Below the pieces are notes generated by a model that saw only the letters and a list, made by a program, of their open reading frames with translations, ran no database searches and was not told the DNA's origin. Below, piece by piece: positions 1 through 7,561 of a stretch of 64,000 bases of DNA. Source of the DNA: Streptomyces sp. GESEQ-35 (GTDB lineage Bacteria; Actinomycetota; Actinomycetes; Streptomycetales; Streptomycetaceae); NCBI RefSeq assembly GCF_017948485.1, contig NZ_JAFFSX010000003.1, positions 248,001 through 312,000 of the forward strand, given 5' to 3'. A program made the translations under genes and the position numbers. Numbering within the stretch: the stretch's first letter is position 1; the number at the start of each line of letters is the position of its first letter.

Positions 1-190
1 TGTCCGGGACCCGGTTCAGCCGGTACAGCAGCTGGTCCACGAGGTAGGCGAACGTCTCGATCAGCGTGACGCCCGGGTCGGAGACGTTGTGGTCGGTCCA
101 CTCCGGGGCGCGCTGCTGCACGTACCGCTTCGCCTCGTCGACGAGTTGCTGGAACCGTCGGTCGTCCAGGTTGGGGGAGGGCAGCGCCAT
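1..190 (-). CDS. cis11: CIS baseplate protein, gp6/J-like (5' end only)
   Basis: The gene runs off the left edge; only the first 63 codons are present. The visible N-terminus starts MALPSPNLDDRRFQQLV and contains WTDHNVSDPGVTLIE and AYLVDQLLYRLNRVPD, which I recognise as the opening of the putative baseplate assembly proteins (Afp11/gp6/J-like) of phage-tail-like injection systems. This protein forms baseplate wedges around the hub. Its ATG at 190 shares one base with the TGA of the gp25-like gene (TGATG), so the two are probably translationally coupled, and it continues the same minus-strand operon. The family is clear from the N-terminus, but nothing can be said about its length or C-terminal domains. 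Confidence 0.85.
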   Translation of the reverse strand, partial: MALPSPNLDDRRFQQLVDEAKRYVQQRAPEWTDHNVSDPGVTLIETFAYLVDQLLYRLNRVPD

Positions 191-612
191 CAGTCCGCGA
201 CCAATTCCTCGGCCCCCTCCTCGGAGGGGATCGTGTAGAAGGGAAAGACCAGGTTGCGCCGGTCGTTGGTGGAACGCAGGGTGTAGTGCACGTCGATGTA
301 GAGGGTGCCGTCCTCGATCGCGTCGAAGGCGACCACCACGTCGTCCACCGCGATCCGCGGCTCCCACCGCTCCAGGGCTTCACGCACCTGCTGTGCGATA
401 CGTCCGGCGGTGGCGCCGTCGCCGGGGGCGAACACGTAGTCATGGATGCCGCACCCGAACTCGGGGCGCATGGGCCGCTCGCCGGGCGCGGTGCCGAGCA
501 CCAGCCGGATCGCCTCCTCGATCTCCCGCTCCCGTTCGACCATGGCGATCCCCCCGGTCGGCCCGACCCGCAACGGAAACGCCCAGCCCCGTCCGATGAA
601 CCGCTCGCTCAT
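190..612 (-). CDS. cis9: GPW/gp25-family baseplate wedge protein
   Basis: 140 aa, the usual size for the gp25/Afp9 family. It has FPLRVGPTGGIAMVERE followed by the typical I.EAIRLVLGTAPGERPMRPEFGCGIHD segment, where the GERPM..FGCGI core is the family signature; the C-terminal half is the usual beta-rich part (DDVVVAFD, LYIDVHYTLRSTNDRRNLVFPF). In contractile systems gp25 nucleates sheath assembly at the baseplate. The ATG at 612 is chosen because MSERFIGRGWAFPL matches family N-termini and overlaps the stop of the mini-ORF upstream. It lies between the PAAR tip gene and the gp6-like wedge gene. The region immediately 5' is a tandem duplication that copies its first codons. Confidence 0.92.
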   Translation of the reverse strand: MSERFIGRGWAFPLRVGPTGGIAMVEREREIEEAIRLVLGTAPGERPMRPEFGCGIHDYVFAPGDGATAGRIAQQVREALERWEPRIAVDDVVVAFDAIEDGTLYIDVHYTLRSTNDRRNLVFPFYTIPSEEGAEELVAD

Positions 613-725
613 CACACACCCCCGATCAGCACGCTCGAAGCGCCGGGCAGAACCACAGCACCACACGCGGCCCGCCCGACCCGCAACGGAAGCAAACAAC
701 CACGGCCGATGAACCGCTCGCTCAT
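612..725 (-). CDS. 37-aa mini-ORF, proximal copy of the gp25/PAAR junction repeat
   Basis: An ATG-started 37-codon frame created by the 113-bp repeat. Its N-terminus (MSERFIGRG, then PLRVG) copies the start of the gp25 protein, and its C-terminus (GAVVLPGASSVLIGGV) resembles the last residues of the PAAR protein (GAMVVTGAMNVLIGGV). The stop TGA overlaps the gp25 ATG as TGATG, and its own ATG overlaps the stop of the distal mini-ORF in the same way. It may be only a duplication scar that preserves translational coupling. No function is assigned. Confidence 0.4.
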   Translation of the reverse strand: MSERFIGRGCLLPLRVGRAACGAVVLPGASSVLIGGV

Positions 726-838
726 CACACACCCCCGATCTGAACGCCCGAAGCGCCAGGCAGAACCACAGCACCACACCCAGGGCGCCCGCCCGACAAC
801 GGAACCAACCAGCCACACCGACTGATCCGCCCGCTCAT
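725..838 (-). CDS. 37-aa mini-ORF, distal diverged copy of the junction repeat
   Basis: Second mini-ORF of the repeat, starting at the ATG that overlaps the PAAR stop codon (TGATG at 840-836). It encodes MSGRISRCGWLVPL at the start and GAVVLPGASGVQIGGV at the end, so it is more diverged from gp25 and PAAR than the proximal copy. Its length is again exactly 37 codons, and its stop overlaps the next ATG. The chain PAAR, mini-ORF, mini-ORF, gp25 would let a ribosome re-initiate at each junction. Whether the peptide is made is unknown. Confidence 0.35.
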   Translation of the reverse strand: MSGRISRCGWLVPLSGGRPGCGAVVLPGASGVQIGGV

Positions 839-1155
839 CACACGCCCCCGATCAGCACGTTCATGGCGCCCGTGACGACCATCGCGCCGCACGTGGACTG
901 GTCGCGCTGGCGGGCGGCCGGCAGGCCGCCGATGAGTACCGGGCCGCCGGCCAGCGCGCCCGGGTTGGGCATGATCACGTTGCCCGGGCCCAGGGCCGCG
1001 TGCGGCGGGATCGGGCAGACGACCAGGCTGCCCACGACGGCGGCGGGGCGGCCGCCGATCAGCACGGTCGCCACCGACCTGGCGGCGGCGGGCGGCGGGG
1101 TGGTGACGGTGCCGCCGTGGTTGGTGGGGTCACCGGTACGGGCTGCGGCCGGCAT
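838..1155 (-). CDS. cis10: PAAR-like spike-tip protein
   Basis: 105 aa, the size of a stand-alone PAAR tip. It shows the repeated hairpin pattern of PAAR domains: VATVLIGGRPAAVVGSLVVCPIPPHAALGPGNVIM, then GGPVLIGGLPAARQRDQS, and the terminal MNVLIGGV, with Cys48, His52 and Cys89 as likely metal ligands of the sharpened tip. PAAR caps the VgrG spike and punctures the target membrane. The start ATG at 1155 is preceded by GGAGC. It lies 80 bp after VgrG in the same minus-strand operon, which is the usual order in Afp/PVC-type clusters (8, then 10). Confidence 0.87.
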   Translation of the reverse strand: MPAAARTGDPTNHGGTVTTPPPAAARSVATVLIGGRPAAVVGSLVVCPIPPHAALGPGNVIMPNPGALAGGPVLIGGLPAARQRDQSTCGAMVVTGAMNVLIGGV

Positions 1156-1235
1156 GCGGTGCTCCTTACGGAATCGGGAGACGGAGTCGGGAGACAGAGT
1201 CGGGAGGGGGACGGCGGACGCTGGGCGGGGGGGGA

Positions 1236-3062
1236 TCAGTTGATCTTGATTAGCCTGGCCTTGAGGACGCCGAGGAGACCGCCGTCGACGGTGACCCCCG
1301 TCTTGCCGGTGACGTTCACCGAACGGCCGTCGATGTTCACCCCGTTCGTGCCGTTGATGTCCACCTGCCTGCCCTTCACGGTCACGTTGCCCATCTTCGC
1401 GTCCAGCGTGATGCCCTTGCTGTCGAGCACGACGGAGGTACGGGCCGTGCGGGCCCGGCCCTTCCCGCTGTACACCGTCACCTCGATCCGGTTCATCCGG
1501 TCGTCGAGGAAGACTTCGAGGAGTTCGTCCGCGGTCACGAGCCTGAGGCCGGACTTGGTCCGCGCGTCCAGCAGCTCCATCCGGTGCCCCGAACGCGACA
1601 CGATGGAGCGGCGGTTGACCTTCCCGCTGGTCTTGTCGATCAGCGGCACGTCGTGCGGCGAGGGCTTGTCGACGCCGTTGTAGAGCCCGCCGATGACGTA
1701 CGGGCTGTCCAGCAGTCCCTGCTCGAAGCCGACCAGGACCTCGTCGTTGACCTCGGGGCTGACCACACCTCCGCCGCCCTTGCCGCCCATCTGCACGGTG
1801 CGCACCCAGTCGGTGGTGTAAGTGTCGTCCAGCCAGGGGAACTTCAGCTTCACCGAGCCGTTCTCGGCGCCGGCCGGCTCGCGTACGTCCGTCACCACGC
1901 CGATCGCCAGACCCGGCATGCGCGGGCCGCGGGACGGCGCGTTGGCGCCGGTCACCAGGCCGGTCAGGGAGCGGTCCGGGCTGGCGCTCACCCACACCGT
2001 CGTGCGGAATCCGCCGTGCGGTTCGAGGACGTGCTGCACCGCCGTCGCCGTGTACTTGCCGGAGAACGCCTGCCCGACGTTGCCGAGCGCCACGGGCTTG
2101 CCCGCCCGCAGCAGCGGGTTGCCCTCGGCCAGCACCTCCAACTCCGCGAAGCCGGCACTGACCTGATCGGCCACCGCGTCGGCGACCGCCTTCGTCTCGG
2201 CCTGGGTGCGGTACGGGGTGTCGGTGACGGTCAGCTTCGACGACTTGCCGAACTTGGCGGCGAGCGCCGGACTCAGGCCCGGCACCACCGTGTCGCTCTT
2301 CACCGACGGCTTCTTGGCCACCAACGGCCGCTTCGTGGTGACGTCCCAGCCGCGCACCTCCACCTGCGAGGCACCGTCGGAGGCGGACAGCGAGGCCCGC
2401 AACGCCAGCAGGTTCCGCCCGTACTCCAGCACCAGCGGGTTCTTCGCGGCGGAGGTCGACGGCGCGGGCGCGCCGGACGCCTTCTTCGGCTTGGTGAACT
2501 GGAGCATCCCCTTGTCGTCGACGCGCACCTGCGCGCCGCTCTCGGCCGCCAGGAACTGAAGGAAGTCCCAGTCGGACACGTTCGCCTGGGAGAGCTGCTT
2601 GTAGGTGACCGGCGCGGCCTGCACCGTGCCGCAGGCCAGCCCGGCCCCGGCGGCCACCTTGCGGACGATCGCGGACGCCGTCATGTTCCGGTACGCCACC
2701 ACCTTCCGGCCCCGCTGGAGGCGGTGTGCCTTGGAGTAGGCGCGCACGACGGTGAACGAGCCCGTGCGGTCCCGGTCCACCTCCAGGGCGGTCACCTCAC
2801 CGTTGAACAGCCGCTCGCGCGCCGTCCCGGTGACGGTCACCACCGACACCTTGAGCGGGGTGCCGATGGTGATGCCGGTCTTCTTCAGGAACTCGTGGTC
2901 GGGGTCGCGGAAGGTGAGCACCGCCGCGTCGGGCAGACCCACGTTCTCGTCCACCACGCAGCTCACCAACTGCGCGGCCCAGGTCGGCGGCAGTTCGCCG
3001 GGTGCCTCCACGACGGGGTCCGCCGCGAACGACCGGCCGTCCCGTTCCCCGGCTGGACTCAC
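1236..3062 (-). CDS. cis8: VgrG-like central spike protein
   Basis: 608 aa. Residues about 20-340 resemble the gp27-like hub domain of VgrG/Afp8 (for example DPVVEAPGELPPTWAAQL and the AYRNMTASAIVRKVA stretch). An OB-fold gp5 segment follows (GVVTDVREPAGAENGSVKLK, then FPWLDDTYTTDWVR and a glycine-rich loop before SPEVNDEVLVGFEQG). The end is a beta-helix spike of short repeats (GNVTVKGRQVDINGTNGVN, RSVNVTGKTGVTVDG). The GTG at 3062 is chosen because it overlaps the TGA of the LysM gene (GTGA) and starts right at the conserved region. The protein forms the trimeric spike below the tube that carries the PAAR tip. No extra C-terminal effector domain follows the spike. Confidence 0.92.
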   Translation of the reverse strand: MSPAGERDGRSFAADPVVEAPGELPPTWAAQLVSCVVDENVGLPDAAVLTFRDPDHEFLKKTGITIGTPLKVSVVTVTGTARERLFNGEVTALEVDRDRTGSFTVVRAYSKAHRLQRGRKVVAYRNMTASAIVRKVAAGAGLACGTVQAAPVTYKQLSQANVSDWDFLQFLAAESGAQVRVDDKGMLQFTKPKKASGAPAPSTSAAKNPLVLEYGRNLLALRASLSASDGASQVEVRGWDVTTKRPLVAKKPSVKSDTVVPGLSPALAAKFGKSSKLTVTDTPYRTQAETKAVADAVADQVSAGFAELEVLAEGNPLLRAGKPVALGNVGQAFSGKYTATAVQHVLEPHGGFRTTVWVSASPDRSLTGLVTGANAPSRGPRMPGLAIGVVTDVREPAGAENGSVKLKFPWLDDTYTTDWVRTVQMGGKGGGGVVSPEVNDEVLVGFEQGLLDSPYVIGGLYNGVDKPSPHDVPLIDKTSGKVNRRSIVSRSGHRMELLDARTKSGLRLVTADELLEVFLDDRMNRIEVTVYSGKGRARTARTSVVLDSKGITLDAKMGNVTVKGRQVDINGTNGVNIDGRSVNVTGKTGVTVDGGLLGVLKARLIKIN

Positions 3063-3781
3063 TGCTCCTCCTCCGCGCCCTCGTCGCCCAGTCCCGGCAC
3101 CACCAGATCGGTGCCGGGCACGAGCGCCATCGGGTCGTCGATGTCGTTGGCCTCCGCGATGACCCGCCAGGCCGTCGCGTCGCCGTACTCCTGCCAGGCC
3201 AGCAGGGCCAGGCTGTCGCCCGCCACGACGGTGTGCGTACTGCGGGCGGTGCGCGAGCCGGACGTCGGGTTCTGGCCCGCCGGGCCGACGCTGGCCTCCT
3301 CGATCGACAGCTGGCAGGTGGCCCGTAGCGGCTTGCCGTCCACGTCGAACAGCGTGTACGTCACGGACAGGCTGGAGAGCACCCCGTCGAACGAGGTGGT
3401 CCGCGCGGTGCCCCACTCGAACCGCACCCAAGGGCTGGCCGGCTTCTTGCGGCCCAGGCTGGCCTTGGTCGGCACGCAGGCCTTCATCAGCTTCTCGACC
3501 GCCTGCTCCACGGAGTTGTCGTGCTTGGCGGTGGCGTCCAGGAACACCTCGAGGCTCAGCTGACGCGGGCCGCTGCCGACGAACTCGGGCAGCGCCGACT
3601 CCGCCGCCATCCGGGACGGGGTGCGCCGCCACTCGGTGGTCTTGCTCAGCTCCAGGGTGGAGGGGTTGAACTGGAGGTTGATCCGCGCGAGCGTCCCTCC
3701 GGGCTTGGCGCCGACCGAGGCCGGGGGCTCCTTCAGGGTCAGCTGAGCCCTGGCCCGACTGGTGCGGGACGCTGGGGACAT
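3059..3781 (-). CDS. cis7: CIS hub/tube-initiator protein with LysM domain
   Basis: 240 aa. The first 150 residues match the Afp7-like tube-initiator family (INLQFNPSTLELSKTTEWRR, then PEFVGSGPRQLSLEVFLDAT and PWVRFEWGT). A LysM module follows at about 185-232 (THTVVAGDSLALLAWQEYG, ATAWRVIAEAN, PGTDLVVP), as in gp53/Afp7-like proteins. The LysM is thought to fasten the hub and need not bind peptidoglycan here. The ATG at 3781 is preceded by GGAAAG. Its TGA overlaps the VgrG GTG. The D/E-rich tail (GDEGAEEEQ) is unremarkable. Confidence 0.88.
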   Translation of the reverse strand: MSPASRTSRARAQLTLKEPPASVGAKPGGTLARINLQFNPSTLELSKTTEWRRTPSRMAAESALPEFVGSGPRQLSLEVFLDATAKHDNSVEQAVEKLMKACVPTKASLGRKKPASPWVRFEWGTARTTSFDGVLSSLSVTYTLFDVDGKPLRATCQLSIEEASVGPAGQNPTSGSRTARSTHTVVAGDSLALLAWQEYGDATAWRVIAEANDIDDPMALVPGTDLVVPGLGDEGAEEEQ

Positions 3782-3838
3782 GCCGGGACTTCCTTTCCGG
3801 GACGGTCACATGGGCGGCGGGCGGTTCATGAGCGCGGG

Positions 3839-4264
3839 TCAGGAAGGGCGCAGCCCCTCGTGGGCGATCTCCAGGGTCTCCACCGCGGCCTGTGAGCTGC
3901 TGGGGTCGAAGGACGGGCCCTGCCAGCGCACCGGGACGATCCCGAACACCTGCCAGCTGATGATCTTGGTCAGGTCCGGTTTCAGCGCCACGATCTCGCC
4001 GTCCTTGGGCTCCACCCGCTTCAGCGTCTCGTCGAGCCAGCGGCCGATCTTCGCCGTGTCCTTGGTGACCGGCCGGGTGAGCGTGATGTTCGACCAGGTG
4101 ACGCGGCCGGGCAGGTTCCACGTGAAACCGTTGTTGCCGCCCTCCTGGTAGCTCTCCATCTCCACCTCGGCGCCCATGCCGGAGCAGGTGTGGAAGGCGC
4201 CCAGGTCGTTGCCTCCGATCGCGAGCCGGAAGAACACGCTCGTCGCGAAGATGTTGTCCGTCAT
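3839..4264 (-). CDS. cis5: Second phage-tail-tube-like protein
   Basis: 141 aa of the T4-like gp19/Hcp-like tube fold family: FFRLAIGGNDLGAFHTCSG near the start, then EVEMESYQEGGNNGFTWNLP and a typical C-terminal beta pair (VPVRWQGPSFDPSSSQAAVE, LEIAHEGL). It is a paralogue of the main tube protein at 8052-8492 but diverged, as is normal for the specialised ring between hub and tube (Afp5-like). The symbol rests on this positional analogy. It sits just upstream of the LysM hub gene, 57 bp away, in the same operon. Confidence 0.85.
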   Translation of the reverse strand: MTDNIFATSVFFRLAIGGNDLGAFHTCSGMGAEVEMESYQEGGNNGFTWNLPGRVTWSNITLTRPVTKDTAKIGRWLDETLKRVEPKDGEIVALKPDLTKIISWQVFGIVPVRWQGPSFDPSSSQAAVETLEIAHEGLRPS

Positions 4265-4293
4265 TCGTCCGTCATCCGTTCCGTGCCGGGCCC

Positions 4294-7200
4294 TCAGCGG
4301 CGTCCGTCGTAGGGGCGGCCTGTACGTTCCCTGCCGCGCCGCAGCTCGGTGCGCAGCAGGCGGGCCATCGGGTCGAGCAGGCGGCGCGCCAGGTCGTCCA
4401 GGTCGAGGCCGGGGTCCTGCGGTGTCTCGGCGCGCTTGCCAGGGGCGGCGGGCTTCGCGGCCTTGGAGTCCGTGCGTGACTGACTGCCCGCCGGCACCGA
4501 TTTGACCGGCACACCCTTGGGTACGGCGTCCCGCTTGGCCGTATCCCTCTTGAGTACGGCGTCGTCCGCCCTGGAGGCCTCGCGCTGGACCGGGGTTGCC
4601 GCGCCGCCGGTCCCGCCGCCCGGCGCAACGGTTCGGGGCCGGACCACAGGGACGGGCCCCACCGGTGCCGGTGCCGACGTGGCCGACGGGCGGTCCGCGA
4701 GCGGCGGCGACTGCGGGGCGGTCACCGGCAGGGACCGGCCGGGTACGGCGGTGGCCGGGGCAGCCGCCGCCGTAGCGGATGTCCCGTGCGGCGGCGCAGG
4801 CTTGACGACCGGGACGCGCTGGACGACGCCCGGGGAACCGGTCCGTCCTGCGCCCGAGTTCCGCGGTCCGTGCGCCGTCGCGGCCTGTTGGACCGGCGGC
4901 GTCGCCGCAGCGCCCGAGGACGGTCCCGGCGTCGGCCGCGCGGACGCCGCGGGGTCGCCGTCGGGCGCAGCCGCTGCCCCGGGCCAGCGCGCCGCCACCA
5001 CGGGACGGCCACCGGTACGGGAGGCGGCGGGCTGTGAAACCCCTTCCGGGGCCCGGGTGTTCAGGGTGAGGGGGCGCGCGGGGAGCAGTTGGAGGGTGCG
5101 GGGTGCCGCCGGCGGGGCGGAGCGGGTCACGGTGAGAGGGCGCGGGACGGCTGCGCCTCCGGTGCCCTTGGCCGTGGGCCGGACGCCCGCGGTGGTTTCG
5201 GTGGTGGGCCGGATGCCTCCGGTCGTGGCCGGGGCGCCGGTTTCGGTTTCGGCCGGGGCACGGGCGACGACGACCGGGCCCGGGCCCGCGGGGTCGTGGG
5301 ACCGGTGGCCGCCGGGCCCCGGCCCGCCGGACGTCGCGGCGGGTCGGGACGCCGTACCGGTCGGGCCTACGGCGCCTTCCGGTGCCGGACCGTGCGGCGC
5401 GGCGGCCGGAGACGGTGTCACCAGCGGTGTGGCGGGCCCGTTTCCGTGGTCCGTCGGGCCGGGCGTCGTGGTGCCGTGGGTGGCGGAGTGGTCCGCCACG
5501 CTGCGCTGGACGTCGACCGCTCCCAGCAACGGCGCGTCCGCTCCGCCCTCGCCCCGCGCGGGCGGAGCGGACCCGGTGGGCGTCCCGTCGCGATCCATGG
5601 CGGGCGGCGCCGAATCAGCCGCGGACCTCTGATCGTCCCGGCGGGCCGGAGCGCGCTGGACGGCCGGGCCGGGCGACGGGCGGGAAGCACGGGCGCCGGA
5701 CGCGGCCGCACCGGGTACGTCGGCGCTCGCCGGCAGCGCGGGCAACGGCGCGCCCAAACCGCCACGCGCGCGTGCCCCGGAACGGCCCGAGTCGGACGTA
5801 CGGCGCGGGGCGGGGCCCTCCTGAGCCGTGCCCTGCACACCGCCGTCGGACGTGCTCGTGCCATCCGTCTGGCGCTGGACAACAGGAAGCGCCGGACCGG
5901 GCGCGGGACGCTGGGCGGGGGTGCCGTCCGCCAACGGGGTTGCCGTGGAGGGCAGTTCAGTCATCGGGGCGCCGAGGGGTGCGCGGCTGCCCGTGCGTGT
6001 GGCGGCACGCTGCACGGGAGGCGTCGAGGACGGCGTCGTACCGGCCGGTGTTGTCGTGGCGGGGCCGGGTGCGTCAGAGGTGGCGACCGGCGCCTGAGCG
6101 GCGGGGGCCGGCCGCAGGGCGGGGACGCGGCGCGCGGGTCCTGCCTGTCGCCGGGCGACGTTCAGGCGGTGCCCCACCGGGCGGAGTGGGACGGGCACGG
6201 GGGACACGTCGACGCCGGAGGCACGCGATGCCTCCGGCTGCCTGCTTCCCCGGACGGACTGTGACCCCGTCGTCCCCGACGTCGCCGTGCGCTGGACGGC
6301 CGGGCCGGACGTCGTACGCCCCCCTGAACCGCCCGGCGACCGGGACGCGCTCCCGGAGTCCGGCCTGGGCGCGCTGGGCCGCGCGGCCGGGGCGGGCCGG
6401 TTCACGGAACCGTCGGCGGGTGTGCCCGGGATCACCGCAACCCGTCGTACCAGCGGAATCTCCCGCGCGGCGGCCGCGCGGCCGGTGTCGGAGGGCGTCA
6501 CGACCGGGGCCGCACCCGGCTCCACGGCCCGTTGGACGGCGGGAGGCGACGAGGAGAGCACGGCGGGGGAATCCGCGGACGTGATGCCACGGGTTCGCCG
6601 AGCGTCGGCCGAACGCCTCGCCCCCGCAGTGCTGTCGTCGCCGGAACGCGCGATCACAGGCCCGGACCCGGAGCCCGCGCCCGCCGAGCCGGACGAAGCT
6701 GAGCCGGTCGGCGTCGGACCGGACGAACCAGAGCCGGAGCCCGGCGAACCAGACGCAGCCGAACCGGAGCCCGACGTCTGAGACGCAGCTGAACCCGCGC
6801 CCGACGACCCAGACGAGCCCGGACCGGACGCCGCCGATCCGGACGGCCGCGCTCCCGGACGCGTCCGACGTGCGACGGGAGTTGCCGCGGCGGACGACGG
6901 CCGACCCGCACTGCCCGGGTTCCCGGCGTCCGACGCACCGTCCTGCGGTCCGTCCGCCCCCTCCGGCCGCATGGCCCGGAGCAGCAACGGCCCCCCACCG
7001 GTGCGGGTGGGTTGTGGGGCGGCCGGGCGTGTCACGCCACGGACCAGGCCGGCCGGAGCGGTCGGCATCAGGGCGTGGCCGAGGCCGTTGTCGAAGGACG
7101 GGTTCTGCCAGGCGGCGAGGCCCGAACGGAACGCGAGGCCGTCGCTGACGCCCAGCGGGGCGCGGGCGACGGTGAGGGTCGGCGGCGCGGTTCGACGCCA

Positions 7201-7398
7201 GCCGCCGTCCCAGTCGCCGGGCACGGAGGAACCGCGCGCGGCGGAGCCGGCGGCACCGGACGCCTCCCGGCCCCCGTCGCCGGGCGAACCGGCCGTCACG
7301 GACCCGGACGAATCACCGGCACCGGACAGGCCGCCCGGCCCGGCGCCGGAGCCGTCCGCTCCGGTGGCCCGGCGGCGCAGCCTGTCCCGCCATGCCAT
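4294..7398 (-). CDS. Very long Pro/Ala/Ser/Gly-rich disordered CIS-associated protein
   Basis: 1034 aa of mostly low-complexity sequence. Visible parts are: a basic start (MAWRDRLRRRATG); a conserved-looking segment at about 75-145 (LTVARAPLGVSDGLAFRSGLA, QNPSFDNGLGHALMP, LLLRAMRP); a Ser/Gly-rich stretch at about 180-250; then a disordered body with a recurrent VQR motif (PAVQR, PPVQR, VVQR, DVQR, TPVQR; about nine copies); and a predicted amphipathic helix at the end (LDDLARRLLDPMARLLRTEL followed by RRGRER). No catalytic motif is visible. Its place between the DUF6760-type gene and the second tube gene is normal for Streptomyces CIS loci as I recall them. A role as scaffold, tape measure or cargo adaptor is inference. 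The opposite strand has long open frames only because of GC bias. Confidence 0.75.
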   Translation of the reverse strand: MAWRDRLRRRATGADGSGAGPGGLSGAGDSSGSVTAGSPGDGGREASGAAGSAARGSSVPGDWDGGWRRTAPPTLTVARAPLGVSDGLAFRSGLAAWQNPSFDNGLGHALMPTAPAGLVRGVTRPAAPQPTRTGGGPLLLRAMRPEGADGPQDGASDAGNPGSAGRPSSAAATPVARRTRPGARPSGSAASGPGSSGSSGAGSAASQTSGSGSAASGSPGSGSGSSGPTPTGSASSGSAGAGSGSGPVIARSGDDSTAGARRSADARRTRGITSADSPAVLSSSPPAVQRAVEPGAAPVVTPSDTGRAAAAREIPLVRRVAVIPGTPADGSVNRPAPAARPSAPRPDSGSASRSPGGSGGRTTSGPAVQRTATSGTTGSQSVRGSRQPEASRASGVDVSPVPVPLRPVGHRLNVARRQAGPARRVPALRPAPAAQAPVATSDAPGPATTTPAGTTPSSTPPVQRAATRTGSRAPLGAPMTELPSTATPLADGTPAQRPAPGPALPVVQRQTDGTSTSDGGVQGTAQEGPAPRRTSDSGRSGARARGGLGAPLPALPASADVPGAAASGARASRPSPGPAVQRAPARRDDQRSAADSAPPAMDRDGTPTGSAPPARGEGGADAPLLGAVDVQRSVADHSATHGTTTPGPTDHGNGPATPLVTPSPAAAPHGPAPEGAVGPTGTASRPAATSGGPGPGGHRSHDPAGPGPVVVARAPAETETGAPATTGGIRPTTETTAGVRPTAKGTGGAAVPRPLTVTRSAPPAAPRTLQLLPARPLTLNTRAPEGVSQPAASRTGGRPVVAARWPGAAAAPDGDPAASARPTPGPSSGAAATPPVQQAATAHGPRNSGAGRTGSPGVVQRVPVVKPAPPHGTSATAAAAPATAVPGRSLPVTAPQSPPLADRPSATSAPAPVGPVPVVRPRTVAPGGGTGGAATPVQREASRADDAVLKRDTAKRDAVPKGVPVKSVPAGSQSRTDSKAAKPAAPGKRAETPQDPGLDLDDLARRLLDPMARLLRTELRRGRERTGRPYDGRR

Positions 7399-7402
7399 GT
7401 GC

Positions 7403-7561
7403 TCAACCGCCTTCGTTCACGCGGGTGTTGATACGGGCGATCTCGGCCACCCACTGCTGGCGTTCGCCGTGGGTGAGATCGAGGATCTCCTCGCGTTGCC
7501 AGTGGAAGTGATAGGCGATGTACGCGATCTCCTCCCGGAGCCGGGGAAGGGCGTACGTCAC
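7403..7561 (-). CDS. Small DUF6760-like CIS protein
   Basis: 52 aa, starting GTG at 7561, which overlaps the TGA of the upstream gene (GTGA). The peptide begins VTYALPRLREEIAYIAYHF and continues with HWQREEILDLTHGERQQWV, a helical pattern I recognise from the short proteins annotated as DUF6760 in phage-like and CIS operons. It ends at 7403, four bases before the start of the long disordered protein. In long-tailed phages a short gene beside the tube often codes for an assembly chaperone partner, so a similar role is plausible. It is too short for default gene callers but is firmly supported by coupling and sequence. Confidence 0.82.
   Translation of the reverse strand: MTYALPRLREEIAYIAYHFHWQREEILDLTHGERQQWVAEIARINTRVNEGG

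Larger units (their letters stand above)
561..860. repeat. 113-bp tandem repeat at the PAAR-gp25 junction
   Basis: Three copies of a roughly 113-bp unit span the end of the PAAR gene and the start of the gp25 gene. The same motif, CGATGAACCGCTCGCTCAT, begins at 594 and 707, and a diverged copy begins at 820; the cat start-codon complements fall at 610-612, 723-725 and 836-838, exactly 113 apart. The first two copies are nearly identical around the motif, while the third has drifted. Each unit joins the first codons of gp25 to a segment resembling the last codons of PAAR, so it looks like a junction duplication by unequal recombination or slippage. Confidence 0.9.

Noticed and set aside
838-1995. 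Long minus-strand frame of 385 codons spanning PAAR and the end of VgrG
   Set aside because: Only the last 105 codons are PAAR; the upstream part is VgrG DNA read in another frame, with Arg/Gly-rich non-protein composition.
1584-3563. Plus-strand frame of 659 codons opposite VgrG and LysM genes
   Set aside because: It is a GC-bias shadow: no domain, His/Arg-rich, and lies exactly antisense to clear CIS genes.
5089-6584. Long plus-strand frames opposite the disordered CIS protein
   Set aside because: Both strands are open in the low-complexity GC-rich stretch. The minus-strand reading has conserved ends and fits the operon, whereas the others are Arg/Gly noise.
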